From positions 248,001 to 312,000 of the forward strand of contig NZ_JAPEOS010000003.1 of NCBI RefSeq assembly GCF_026340975.1: a stretch of 64,000 nt of DNA. Reading direction: 5' to 3'. The stretch's first letter is position 1; each line of letters starts with the position of its first letter. Positions 8,489-16,894 of the stretch are shown here, one piece after another. Made by a program: the position numbers and the translations under genes. The notes under the pieces are model-generated. The model was not told the DNA's origin, searched no databases, and saw only the letters and a program-made list of their open reading frames with translations. The stretch is from Streptomyces sp. NBC_01214. Lineage in GTDB: Bacteria > Actinomycetota > Actinomycetes > Streptomycetales > Streptomycetaceae.

Positions 8489-9120
8489 CGGACCTCCCGC
8501 AGGTGGCCCGCGGCCATCTCCAGCACGCGGTCGCAGCGGTCCGCCAGCGCCCGGTCGTGCGTTACCACGATGAGGGTCACCGGCAGGGAGGTGAGGACGT
8601 CCGCGGCCTCCGACTGACCGTCGAAGTCGAGGGCGGCGGTCGGTTCGTCCGCCAGGAGCAGCTCGGCTCCCGCGGCGATGCAGCCGATCGCCCGGGCGAG
8701 GTACATCCGCTGCAACTGGCCGCCTGAGAGGGTGTGCAGGGGCCGCCCGACGAGCGGACCCACACCGAGCCGCTCCGCGGCCTCGGCCGCTTCCGCCGGA
8801 GCGTTGCTGGCGGCCAGCAGTTCGCCGCCGAGCAGGGGGAAACGGCCGGCGGCCGGCTTCTGCGGGATCCAGGCGCAGGCCCGGCGCCGCCAGGCCCACT
8901 CGGCGGGCGACCGGCCCTCCCGGCCGCCGACCGTGATCGAGCCCGTCGTCTGACGGTGCAGACCGAGCACGGCGCGCAGCAGCGTCGTCTTGCCCGAGCC
9001 GTTGGTGCCGGTCAGGGCCACGCGCTCACCGGCGGCGATCTCCAGATCGACGTCCGAGACGGCCTCCACCCGGCCGTGCCGGCACACGACGTCCCGCATG
9101 CGCACATCCAGTCCGCCCAT
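8485..9120 (-). CDS. Metal ABC transporter ATP-binding protein
   Basis: The 211-residue ATPase has Walker A GTNGSGKTTLL, Q-loop CAWIPQKPAAGRFPL, signature LSGGQLQRMYLARAIG, Walker B ELLLADEPTAALD and switch histidine VVTHDR. It is slightly short for the family. ATG at 9120 follows GGAGGAGG (positions about 9126-9133), the best ribosome site of this operon. It is first in a three-gene importer operon (ATPase, permease, binding protein). I looked upstream for the AT-rich Zur box typical of zinc uptake operons and did not see one. Confidence 0.9.
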   Translation of the reverse strand: MGGLDVRMRDVVCRHGRVEAVSDVDLEIAAGERVALTGTNGSGKTTLLRAVLGLHRQTTGSITVGGREGRSPAEWAWRRRACAWIPQKPAAGRFPLLGGELLAASNAPAEAAEAAERLGVGPLVGRPLHTLSGGQLQRMYLARAIGCIAAGAELLLADEPTAALDFDGQSEAADVLTSLPVTLIVVTHDRALADRCDRVLEMAAGHLREVR

Positions 9121-9281
9121 CTCACGCCTCCTCCGCCGCGAGGGAAGGCGAGGATCCGCCTCCCACGCCGCAGTAGTCGGACGGGGGGCGCCCCGGGTTC
9201 CCGGCGGACCAGGACCGATTCCGTGGAGGCCCGCACCGTCGACCCGGGCGGGGGCGGATCCGGAGCCGATTCCGGCCGTGT

Positions 9282-9938
9282 TCAGATCGGGTGGCCCTCG
9301 GCGTCCGTGTGGTCCTTCTGGCCGGAGAACTTGTTCAGGAACACGTCGAAACGGCCGTCGGGGCGGCGGGTCATGGTCGCGCCGTCCTGCCAGATGCCGT
9401 TCTCGGGCCACCACTGGCTGCCGAAAGCGTCGCCCTGGTTCTGGTGGATGTTGTGGACGCCCAGCCCGGTGTCGAACGGTTCGCCGAAGACCAGGATCGG
9501 CCGTCCGACGGCGAGGATCGGCTCGAAGGCGTTGGCGGCTTCGACGTTGGAGCCCGAGGTCCAGGGCGGGGAGGACTTCAGCAGCCGGTCGAGGAGTTCG
9601 CCCAGCGGGCCGGGTAGCCACCCGGGCCACTCCTGGAGCCTGCGCAGGGCCGGATGGCGGAGGTAGTCGAGGGCTCCGGACCGGGGCACGCGGTCGAGGT
9701 CGTGGAAGCCGGGCGCCATCGCGGCCACCGGGCCGAGCGCCGCCGCGTCCACGGTGAAGACCTTCCACTGCACGCCGGTCTGCGAGTCGTGGCTGTCCAC
9801 GTCGACGGCGCACTTGTACCGTCCGTCCGGGGTGTCGACCCGGAGGTTGACGTGGAACCAGGCGCCCTCCGTGTCGGGGGTGTCGCGGAAGTGCTTCTGG
9901 AGGGTCCCGGCCAGCACGCCGTAGCGGTCGAATGGCAT
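9282..9938 (-). CDS. DUF2278 family protein
   Basis: This 218-residue protein matches the DUF2278 (YukJ-like) pattern as I know it. The N-terminal MPFDRYGVLAGTL is followed by a beta-rich core (WFHVNLRVDTPDGRYKCAVDVDS) and the hallmark GLGVHNIHQNQGD near the C-terminus, then WWPENGIWQDGATM. No signal peptide or membrane segment is present. Members are of unknown function and sometimes carry extra domains; this one is the single-domain form. It stands alone between the metal ABC importer and the divergent Mop protein. The ATG at 9938 begins a conserved-looking MPFDRYGVLAG. Confidence 0.75.
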   Translation of the reverse strand: MPFDRYGVLAGTLQKHFRDTPDTEGAWFHVNLRVDTPDGRYKCAVDVDSHDSQTGVQWKVFTVDAAALGPVAAMAPGFHDLDRVPRSGALDYLRHPALRRLQEWPGWLPGPLGELLDRLLKSSPPWTSGSNVEAANAFEPILAVGRPILVFGEPFDTGLGVHNIHQNQGDAFGSQWWPENGIWQDGATMTRRPDGRFDVFLNKFSGQKDHTDAEGHPI

Positions 9939-10090
9939 GTTCCCCAGTGAAGCACCGGGCCAGCCGCTCGGGTGGTTCTGGCGCGCGGGCGCGAGGGGGA
10001 TCGGGCCGGACCGGATCGGATGGCCCTACGTTCGGTTGCGTGCGGCCCCTTCGGACCGCGCGAGGCGCCTACGCAAGAGGTCGAACGTTC

Positions 10091-10510
10091 ATGAGTCTCA
10101 GCATCCGCAACCAGCTCGCGGGCACCGTCACCGCCGTCACCGTCGGCGAGGCCATGGCGACGGTCAAGGTCCGGCTGGACGGCGGTCAGGAGATCACCGC
10201 CGCCATCACCGCCGACGCCGTCAAGGACCTCGGCCTCACCTCGGGTTCCGCGGTGAAGGCGCTCGTCAAGGCCACCGAAGTGGCCCTGGCCACCGGGCCG
10301 GTCGAGAACATCTCCATCCGCAACCAGATCACGGGCACGGTGTCCGACGTCGCCGTCGGCCCGGCCATGGCCGCCGTGAAGGTCAACGTGAACGGGGGCG
10401 GGCTGACCGCGGCCGTCACCGCCGACGGTGTCCAGGCGCTGGGCCTGGCCCCCGGATCCTCCGTCGTGGCGCTGATCAAGTCGACCGAGATCTCCCTCGC
10501 CGGAGCCTGA
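10091..10510 (+). CDS. Tandem Mop-domain molybdenum-binding protein (molbindin)
   Basis: The 139-residue protein is two Mop/TOBE domains end to end. Each opens SIRNQ(L/I)(A/T)GTV and closes with an SAVKALVKATEV or SSVVALIKSTEI type strand (residues about 3-66 and 74-137). Mop domains bind molybdate or tungstate at subunit interfaces, and free-standing di-Mop proteins are thought to store or buffer cytoplasmic molybdate. ATG at 10091 is preferred because it begins directly with the first repeat; upstream in-frame codons add no homology. It lies at one end of a block of molybdenum-related genes (to 16785). Confidence 0.88.
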   Translation: MSLSIRNQLAGTVTAVTVGEAMATVKVRLDGGQEITAAITADAVKDLGLTSGSAVKALVKATEVALATGPVENISIRNQITGTVSDVAVGPAMAAVKVNVNGGGLTAAVTADGVQALGLAPGSSVVALIKSTEISLAGA

Positions 10511-10535
10511 CCCGGTCGCACCGTCCGGCCGGGGC

Positions 10536-10976
10536 TCAGATGCCCGGCGCCGCCAGGGCGCCGAACCACACGTGCGTGACCGCGCTGACGTAGCGGGCCC
10601 CGCACCGGTCCGAGGGGACCACCAGCTGGGCCCCGGACCCGTCCAGGTCCTCCCCGTCCAGGCGGGTGGCCAGCAGCACCGGGGTGCCCCCGAAGTCGGC
10701 GTCCAGTTCGGCCCAGGCGAGGACGCTGTGGTGGCCGTCCCCGCCGCTGACCGCCAGCAGGAAGCGCGACCGGTCCTTGCGGCGCCGGGCGTCGAAGGCA
10801 GGCCCCGCGCTCGCGACCACGTCGCGCAGCAGCACGCCCTCGAAGACGTGGTGCTGCGGGCCGTTCGTCGCACAGTCGAAGACCACCTTGGCCCGGTGCT
10901 GCTCCCATGCGCGCAGGTCGGCGACGCTGAGCAGGGCCGGGCGGTCGAGGTCGCCGTGCAGCATGAGTTTGGCCAT
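10536..10976 (-). CDS. Molybdopterin-dependent oxidoreductase-like protein (sulfite-oxidase-fold domain)
   Basis: This 146-residue protein resembles the oxidoreductase molybdopterin-binding domain: FEGVLLRDVVASAG, FLLAVSGGDGHHSVLAWAELD and a closing QLVVPSDRCGARYVSAVTHV segment, which recalls the family's substrate-site pattern of a loop, an arginine and a tryptophan-containing strand. It is much shorter than full sulfite oxidases (about 250-400 residues) and has no heme or dimerisation domain. The usual Mo-ligating cysteine is not at its normal early position; C at CATNGPQ may or may not replace it. The stop lies 26 bp from the di-Mop stop, in convergent orientation. Enzyme activity is uncertain. 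Confidence 0.65.
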   Translation of the reverse strand: MAKLMLHGDLDRPALLSVADLRAWEQHRAKVVFDCATNGPQHHVFEGVLLRDVVASAGPAFDARRRKDRSRFLLAVSGGDGHHSVLAWAELDADFGGTPVLLATRLDGEDLDGSGAQLVVPSDRCGARYVSAVTHVWFGALAAPGI

Positions 10977-11059
10977 ACGAGCCCGATTCCCACGTCCCGT
11001 CGCCCAGGAAACGTATCTGCCATCCGCATCTCACCATGTGAGTCGCATGTGAGTGCGTT

Positions 11060-13828
11060 CTACCCCATTGCGGCTTGCATCTTCTGCCAGACGACGTCCC
11101 TCGTCAGGGGCATCTCCGTGAACCGCACCCCGGTCGCGTCCCGCAGGGCGTTGGCGAAGGCTGGACCCACCGGGTTGAAGGGGCTCTCGCTCATCGACTT
11201 GGCGCCGAGCGGGCCGATCGCGTCCGAGGTCTCCATGAAGTGGACCTCCGTGCGCGGGACGTCCGCGTACTGCGGGAGCCGGTAACGGCGGAACGCCGCG
11301 GTGGTGACCTCGCCGCGCTCGTCCACCCGTACCGTCTCGAACAGGGTCGCGCCCAGTGCCTGGGCCACACCGCCCTCCACCTGGCCGCGGCACTGCATCG
11401 GGTTCATGACCTTGCCCGCGTCCGCCGCGTGCACGCTGCGCAGGATCTTCATCTCGCCGGTGTGCGGGTCGACGGCGAGGCGGAACCACTGGGCGTTGAA
11501 CGCGACCGAGCGGGGGGATCCGGTCCAGTGGCCGTCCGCGGCCATCTCCTCCAGCTTGCCCTTGTCGTGCGCGGCCTCGTACAGCTCCTTGAGGGCGACG
11601 GTCCGGCCCGCACAGTCGATGGACTCGGGCCCCAGCTTGCACAGGTGCCGGGCCACGCCCGTGTGCCGGGCCGCGAAGGTCTGCAGGCGCTCCGCGAGCG
11701 AGTTCGCCGCCAGCATCACCGCCTTGCCCGCCACCACCGTGCCGGCCGAGCCGAACGCGCCGGTGTCGTGGCGGACGACGTCCGTGTCCGACTGGCGGAC
11801 CGCGATCCGGTCCACCGTCGTGTTCAGCGCACCGGCCGTGATCTGCTTGTGGACGGTGGTCGTGCCGTTGCCGAACTCCGCGGTGCCGACCGCGATGTCG
11901 TACGTGCCGTCGCGCAGCAGACTGATCCGGGCGTCGGCGAAGTGGCCGCCCGGCGGGCCGGTCGCGATCATGGCGACCGCCGATCCCGTGCCGGTGAGCC
12001 AGCCCTCGGGGACGTCCTCGTGGCTGCGGTCCTCGGCGATGGCCTTGCGCACCACGTCCATGCACTGCGTCATCCCGTACGAGGCGATGAACAGGTCCTC
12101 CTCGTGGCCGATCGGGGTGACCATGGGGTCGCCGGCGCCGATGACGTTCTTCTCGCGCAGTTCGAGCGGGTCCATGCCGAGCCGGATGGCGAGCTCGTCC
12201 ATCACCGATTCGAGGGCGAAGAGGACCTGGCCCAGGCCGTAACCGCGGAAGGCACCGGCCGGGACGCCGTTGGTGTAGACGGAGTACGCCTCCACCTCCT
12301 TGTTCGGCGCCTTGTAGACGGCGAAGGACTCGCCCACGCTGTGGAACATGACCGCCGGGCCGTGGTTGCCGTAGGCGCCGGTGTTGGAGACCACGCGGAT
12401 GCGCAGCGCGGTGAGCGTGCCGTCGGCCTTGGCGCCGATCTTGACGGTGATCTTGAAGGGGTGGCGGGTGGTGGCACCGTAGAACTGTTCGGCCCGGGTG
12501 AATTCGAGTTTCACCGGCCGGCGCAGCTTCAGGGCAGCGAGGACCACGATGTCCTCGGTGAGCATCTCCTGCTTGCCACCGAACCCGCCGCCCACGCGGC
12601 CCGCGACGACGCGGACCTCGTCCTCACCGAGGTCGTAGAGGGCGCACAGCGCCCGCCGGGTCAGGAACGGTGCTTGGGTGGAGGAGCGGACGGTGATGCG
12701 CTCGCCGTCGCCCTCCTCCTTGGGTTCGAAGTACGCGACGCTGCCGTGGGTCTCCAGGCTGGCGTGCTGCACGCGCTGGGTCTGGAAGGTCTCCTCGTAG
12801 ACGACGTCCGCCTGCGCGTACCCCTTCTCCATGTCGCCGATCGTGTGGTGGACCTCCCCGCACACGTTGTTCTCGGCGCGGAAGATCCCCGATTCGGGGC
12901 CCTTGGGGTGGAGGACGGGGGCGCCCGGCAGCATGGCCTCCTCCGGGTCGATGACGTACGGCAGCTCCTCGTACGTGACGACCACCCGACGGCAGCCCTC
13001 CTCGGCGGCCTGCTCGCTGTCGGCGACGACGGCCGCCACGCGCTGGCCGACGAAGCGGACCACGTCGTCCAGGACGCGGGTGTCCATCGGGTCCTCGGTC
13101 GGGTGCTCGTGCCGGGCCGACGAGTAGAGCCGGTCGGGGGAGTCGTGGTGGGTGAGGACCGCGTGCACGCCCGGGACCCGGAGGGCGTTCCGGGTGTCGA
13201 TGTCGACGATCCGGGCGTGCGGGTGCGGGGAGCGCAGCAGCTTCATGTGCAGCAGCCCGGGCACCTCGACGTCGAAGGTGTAGCGGGCGGTGCCGGTGAC
13301 GACGAGGGGCCCCGCGGGGGCGCCCAGGGACTTGCCCACGGCCTGCCCGGCCTCCGGGGCCTCGGTGTGCTTGACCCCGCGCACCGCGTCCTCGATGGCG
13401 CGGTAGCCCGTACAGCGGCAGATGTTGCCCTTGAAGGCGCGCGGGAGGTCCTGGAGCTTGCCGTCGTCGTGGGCGGTGCCCTCCTCGGCCTGGAGGGCGG
13501 CGGTGGTCATCAGGAAACCGGCGGTGCAGAAGCCGCACTGGAAGCCCTGGGCGTCCAAGAACTGCTGCTGCGCCGGGTGGAGCTCGCCGCCGCAGCGGGC
13601 GAGGCCCTCCACGGTGGTGACGCTGCGTCCGTCGGCACGGACGGCCGGGTAGAGACAGCTGTGCACCGGCTGCCCGTCGACGTGGACCGTGCAGGCCCCG
13701 CAGTCGCCCTGGTCGCACCCCTTCTTCACGCCGAACCAGCCGCGTTCGCGCAGGTAGGTGCGCAGGCACTGGCCGGCCCGCGGCTCGGTGTCGAAACGCC
13801 GCTCGTTGATCTCGATCTCGTACGTCAT
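11060..13828 (-). CDS. Molybdenum hydroxylase, fused [2Fe-2S] and molybdopterin subunits (xanthine dehydrogenase/aldehyde oxidase family)
   Basis: The 922-residue product joins two parts that are usually separate. Residues about 1-165 are the two [2Fe-2S] domains: KKGCDQGDCGACTVHVDG with later SCLYP, and QCGFCTAGFLMTTAA with NICRCTGYRAIEDAV. Residues about 175-922 are the molybdopterin domains: GTARYTFDVEVPGLLHMKLL, GRVGGGFGGKQE and GAFRGYGLGQ. The base catalyst is probably Glu881 in SMSESPFNPVGPA. It would hydroxylate a purine or N-heterocyclic/aldehyde substrate with water as oxygen source. ATG at 13828 overlaps the stop of the FAD subunit (ATGA). The nearby PucR regulator favours a purine-related substrate, but this is inference. 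No XdhC-type maturation factor is visible here. Confidence 0.88.
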   Translation of the reverse strand: MTYEIEINERRFDTEPRAGQCLRTYLRERGWFGVKKGCDQGDCGACTVHVDGQPVHSCLYPAVRADGRSVTTVEGLARCGGELHPAQQQFLDAQGFQCGFCTAGFLMTTAALQAEEGTAHDDGKLQDLPRAFKGNICRCTGYRAIEDAVRGVKHTEAPEAGQAVGKSLGAPAGPLVVTGTARYTFDVEVPGLLHMKLLRSPHPHARIVDIDTRNALRVPGVHAVLTHHDSPDRLYSSARHEHPTEDPMDTRVLDDVVRFVGQRVAAVVADSEQAAEEGCRRVVVTYEELPYVIDPEEAMLPGAPVLHPKGPESGIFRAENNVCGEVHHTIGDMEKGYAQADVVYEETFQTQRVQHASLETHGSVAYFEPKEEGDGERITVRSSTQAPFLTRRALCALYDLGEDEVRVVAGRVGGGFGGKQEMLTEDIVVLAALKLRRPVKLEFTRAEQFYGATTRHPFKITVKIGAKADGTLTALRIRVVSNTGAYGNHGPAVMFHSVGESFAVYKAPNKEVEAYSVYTNGVPAGAFRGYGLGQVLFALESVMDELAIRLGMDPLELREKNVIGAGDPMVTPIGHEEDLFIASYGMTQCMDVVRKAIAEDRSHEDVPEGWLTGTGSAVAMIATGPPGGHFADARISLLRDGTYDIAVGTAEFGNGTTTVHKQITAGALNTTVDRIAVRQSDTDVVRHDTGAFGSAGTVVAGKAVMLAANSLAERLQTFAARHTGVARHLCKLGPESIDCAGRTVALKELYEAAHDKGKLEEMAADGHWTGSPRSVAFNAQWFRLAVDPHTGEMKILRSVHAADAGKVMNPMQCRGQVEGGVAQALGATLFETVRVDERGEVTTAAFRRYRLPQYADVPRTEVHFMETSDAIGPLGAKSMSESPFNPVGPAFANALRDATGVRFTEMPLTRDVVWQKMQAAMG

Positions 13829-14649
13829 CGGTGGTCCTCGGTGGTGAGCTCGCGGCGGATCTCCTCGGCCAGGCGCAGGGCCATGTGGCGCCGCCATTCG
13901 GGCAGCCCGTGGATGTCGTCGTACCACTCGTCCGGCCGGACGGCGCCGTCGATCGCCCCGCGCAGTTCGGCGGCCGTCGGCGGCAGCGCGAACCAGAAGC
14001 GGAAGGGGCGGGTGGTGGCGGCGGAGACCGTCACGGCGAGGGAGCCGTCGGCCGGGTCGCGGGCGCCGATGACCAGCGCGCCGGAGCGCCCGAGTCCGTA
14101 CAGGGACGCCTGGCGGAAGGCCGTACGGGAGTCCAACGCGTTCGGGGGCAGGCGCACGGACCGCAGCAGCTCGCCCTCGCGCAGGTCCGTCACGCCGGCG
14201 CCGAGGATGAACTCGGTGACGGGCAACCGGCGGGTGGCGCCGTCCTGGCCCTGGAGGAAGACGGTGCCGTCGAGGCCGGCCGTGAGGGAGACCATCGGAC
14301 CGGCGGGCAGGCCGTTGCAGAGGTTCCCGCCGACCGTCGCCATGTTCCAGATCTTGAAGCTGGCGAGGAAGGCCCGGCAGCACTGCTCGAAGAGCGGGGC
14401 GGCCGTGGTCGGCAGGGTCCGGGCGAACCGCGAGAGCTCGGTGATCGTGCAGGTCGCGGCGATGTCGAGGGAGCCGTCGGGCTGCCAGGACAGCGGCGGC
14501 CAGCCCATGCGGGAGAGGTCGACCAGGCGGCGGATGTGCGGCTGGGGCTCGGAGAAGAGGTACGTGCCGCCGCCGAGCCAGGCGTCGCCGGGACGCCAGG
14601 GTTCGCGGCGGCGGGCGTCGCGCACGTCGAGCACCGTGTTGAGATCCAA
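13825..14649 (-). CDS. FAD-binding subunit of molybdenum hydroxylase
   Basis: This 274-residue protein belongs to the FAD-binding molybdopterin dehydrogenase family (CoxM/XdhB type). Visible are the N-terminal flavin loop WLGGGTYLFSEPQ, the second FAD motif NMATVGGNLCNGLPAGPM, TITELSR, and the C-terminal CO-dehydrogenase-flavoprotein-like domain with FRQASLYGLGRSGALVIGA. It passes electrons from the iron-sulfur centres of its partner (11060-13828) to the final acceptor. Its stop overlaps the partner's start, so the two are made in equal amounts. The gene is divergent from PucR across a 226-bp gap that probably holds both promoters. Confidence 0.9.
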   Translation of the reverse strand: MDLNTVLDVRDARRREPWRPGDAWLGGGTYLFSEPQPHIRRLVDLSRMGWPPLSWQPDGSLDIAATCTITELSRFARTLPTTAAPLFEQCCRAFLASFKIWNMATVGGNLCNGLPAGPMVSLTAGLDGTVFLQGQDGATRRLPVTEFILGAGVTDLREGELLRSVRLPPNALDSRTAFRQASLYGLGRSGALVIGARDPADGSLAVTVSAATTRPFRFWFALPPTAAELRGAIDGAVRPDEWYDDIHGLPEWRRHMALRLAEEIRRELTTEDHR

Positions 14650-14875
14650 TTCGCGCCACCAGCCTTTCTGGCCTGACAGGGGGTTTTAGCCAGTGAAGCA
14701 ACGGGAGCGGGGGTGAAACGACTGGTCCCGGCCACGGAATCGGACGAGCCCGAAACCCTCCCTCCTGGAGGATCAACCAAGAGGCCTATCGGGTGCTTCA
14801 CCTTGCATTTACGATGGCTCAGCCTCTATTCACCTCGCGAATGTGGGCGTCCGCCCGCCGCAAGGAGTCCCCGCC

Positions 14876-16345
14876 ATGCACGTCCTCGACCTGCTCCAGC
14901 TCGACAGCCTCGGTCTCAACCTGCTCTGGGGCGAGGAAGCCCTTCTCGGCCAGGAGGTCGCCGGCGTCACCGCCACCGACCTGGAGGAGCCCGGCCGCTT
15001 CCTGGGGCCGGGGGAGCTCGTGCTGAGCGGGTTGGTGTGGTGGGCCGAGGGCGACGTGGCCAAGGCGGACCGCTTCGTCGGCGCGCTCGCCGACGCCGGA
15101 GCCACGGCTCTGCTGGCCGGGGAGGAGACCCACGGCCGGGTCCCCGACGAGGTCGTCGACGCCTGCCGCAGCCACCGGGTGCCGCTCGTGGCCGTCCCCG
15201 CGCGCACCAGCTTCCGGGCCGTGACCGAAGCCGTGTACCTGCGCCAGTGGGGAGACCTGAGCCGCCGCCCGACCCGGCTCTTCGCGCTCCCCGAGAACGT
15301 GCGCGGCGAGCTGAGCCGGCTCGTGGAGGCGGGGGCCGGCCCGGACGAGCTCCTGGACCGGGCCTGCGCGCACCTCGGCCGGGTGTCCTGTTACCTGCTC
15401 ACCGCCAGCGGCCGCACGGTGGCCCGTACGCCCTCCGCCCCCGAGCTGCCCGCCCGGCAGGCGTCGGCCGCCTCCGCGCGCGGCGGGGTCTGGCTGCGCA
15501 TCGAGACCGAGAGCTCCCCGTACGACGCCTGGCAGCTGCACGTGCCCGACCCGGACGCGGCGCCCCCGCGGGTGCTCCACGAGATCGCCGAGGTGCTCGC
15601 CCAGAGCCGCGGCGGGCAGACCCGCCGGCTCGCCGCGGAGCGGCTGGCCGGGCAGGAGCTGATCGGCGTACTGGAAGGGACGCCCGCCGGCCCCGCCCCG
15701 GCCGACACCGGAGCCCTGGAGGAGGCGCTCGCGGGGGCCGGGCTGCCCGTGGGAGGGGCGTACCGGGTCCTGGCGGCGACCTCGGGCGACGCCCTGGCGG
15801 AGGGCCTGCGCCACCTGGCGGACGCCACCTACGCCGTGGGGCGTTCGGTGGCGGTGCTGCACGAGGACCCGGCCTCCGCGACCGACGCGGCCGGCGCCCT
15901 CCGCGCGGTCTGGCCGATGCTCCAGCAGTGCGGGGGACCGCAATCGGAGCTCCGGCTGGGCCTCGGCACGCGGGCCGAGGGCCCGGAGGGGCTGCGCGCC
16001 TCGCTCAGCCAGGCCCGGTTCGCGCTGACCTCGGCGGACGAGGCGGTCCCGGTGCGCGGGGTCGAGCAGTTGAACACCCTCGGGGAGCTGATGGCGGGGA
16101 TCCCGCCGGAGGTCAGGACGGTGTACGGGACGCGGACCCTGGGGGCGTTCGGGGACGGGATGCTGCGCGAGACCCTGGAGGTCTTCCTGGCCAACAACTG
16201 CTCCTGGGCCCGCACGGCGGAGGCGCTCCACCTGCACGTGAACACGGTGCACTACCGGATCGAGCGGGTGGAGGTCCTGACGGGCCGTGACCTGTCGCGC
16301 CTCGACCACAAGTTGGACCTGTACGCGGCGCTGCTCTGCGGATGA
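14876..16345 (+). CDS. PucR family transcriptional regulator
   Basis: The 489-residue regulator has the PucR N-terminal domain (residues 1-125, MHVLDLLQLDSLGLNLLWG, then GELVLSGLVWW), a GGDEF-like middle, and the PucR C-terminal helix-turn-helix (LRETLEVFLANNCSWARTAE, then HLHVNTVHYRIERVEVLTG). PucR proteins typically activate purine catabolism genes in response to a purine intermediate. Its divergence from the molybdenum hydroxylase operon supports control of that operon. ATG at 14876 has AAGGAG nine bases upstream and begins the conserved domain. A possible promoter, TTGCAT at 14803 and TCTATT at 14825, lies in the gap. Confidence 0.88.
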   Translation: MHVLDLLQLDSLGLNLLWGEEALLGQEVAGVTATDLEEPGRFLGPGELVLSGLVWWAEGDVAKADRFVGALADAGATALLAGEETHGRVPDEVVDACRSHRVPLVAVPARTSFRAVTEAVYLRQWGDLSRRPTRLFALPENVRGELSRLVEAGAGPDELLDRACAHLGRVSCYLLTASGRTVARTPSAPELPARQASAASARGGVWLRIETESSPYDAWQLHVPDPDAAPPRVLHEIAEVLAQSRGGQTRRLAAERLAGQELIGVLEGTPAGPAPADTGALEEALAGAGLPVGGAYRVLAATSGDALAEGLRHLADATYAVGRSVAVLHEDPASATDAAGALRAVWPMLQQCGGPQSELRLGLGTRAEGPEGLRASLSQARFALTSADEAVPVRGVEQLNTLGELMAGIPPEVRTVYGTRTLGAFGDGMLRETLEVFLANNCSWARTAEALHLHVNTVHYRIERVEVLTGRDLSRLDHKLDLYAALLCG

Positions 16346-16386
16346 CCGCCCCGGGGGGAGGGCCGGGCCGGGCCTACGCCAGTGCC

Positions 16387-16785
16387 CTACGGCAGTGCGA
16401 CGTGGACCTCGGTGGACTTCACCCGCGCCGTGACGGTCGAGCCGACCGTGATGCCGAGCTGCTCGACCGACTCCCTGGTCACCACGGACACCACGTGGTG
16501 CGGGCCCGACTGGATCTCCACCCGGGCCGCCACCTCGTCGAGCCGGACGGCGGTGACGATCCCGGCGAAGGAGTTCCGTACGGAGGTCAGGGTGGTGCCG
16601 GGCGGCAACGGGTGCGTCCCGGCGGCGCGTTCCTTGGCGAAGGCGGCGAGGACCACGCCGTCGACGGCGCGGGAACCGTCCGGAGCGCGGTCGGCCGGCA
16701 GCCGGCCCGACTCCGCCCACCGGCGGACGGTTTCGGGACTCACGCGCAGCAGTTGGGCGGCAACGCCCATGGAGTACGACGGCAC
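16387..16785 (-). CDS. HTH-Mop (molybdate-responsive) regulator-like protein
   Basis: This 132-residue protein pairs an N-terminal MerR/excisionase-like helix-turn-helix (MGVAAQLLRVSPETVRRWAE, then SGRLPADRAPDG, residues about 5-45) with one C-terminal Mop domain (SVRNSFAGIVTAV to TVTARVKSTEVHVALP, residues about 66-132). Mop domains bind molybdate, so the protein is likely a small molybdate sensor or storage regulator, analogous in logic but not in fold order to ModE. It converges on PucR with a 41-bp gap and closes the molybdenum block. Its target is unknown; the hydroxylase genes next door are obvious candidates. Confidence 0.82.
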   Translation of the reverse strand: MPSYSMGVAAQLLRVSPETVRRWAESGRLPADRAPDGSRAVDGVVLAAFAKERAAGTHPLPPGTTLTSVRNSFAGIVTAVRLDEVAARVEIQSGPHHVVSVVTRESVEQLGITVGSTVTARVKSTEVHVALP

Positions 16786-16826
16786 GCCCGCAGCATAGGC
16801 GGTGCCGCTCCGGCCGCGAACGGCGA

Positions 16827-16855
16827 GGCACCCGGGACCGACCGTCCCGGGTGCC
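16827..16855 (-). terminator. Terminator hairpin after the Gly-rich secreted protein gene
   Basis: A perfect 12-bp stem (16827-16838 GGCACCCGGGAC, 16844-16855 its complement) with a 5-nt loop lies 40 bp beyond the stop at 16895 on the minus strand. Confidence 0.75.
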
Positions 16856-16894
16856 GGTGCGTCACCGCCGGCCGTGGCTACGGAGCGGTCGTGG

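Noticed and set aside
9121..9281. Zur box upstream of the metal importer
   Set aside because: I looked for the AT-rich 15-21 bp palindrome and found only GC-rich sequence; regulation by Zur cannot be claimed.
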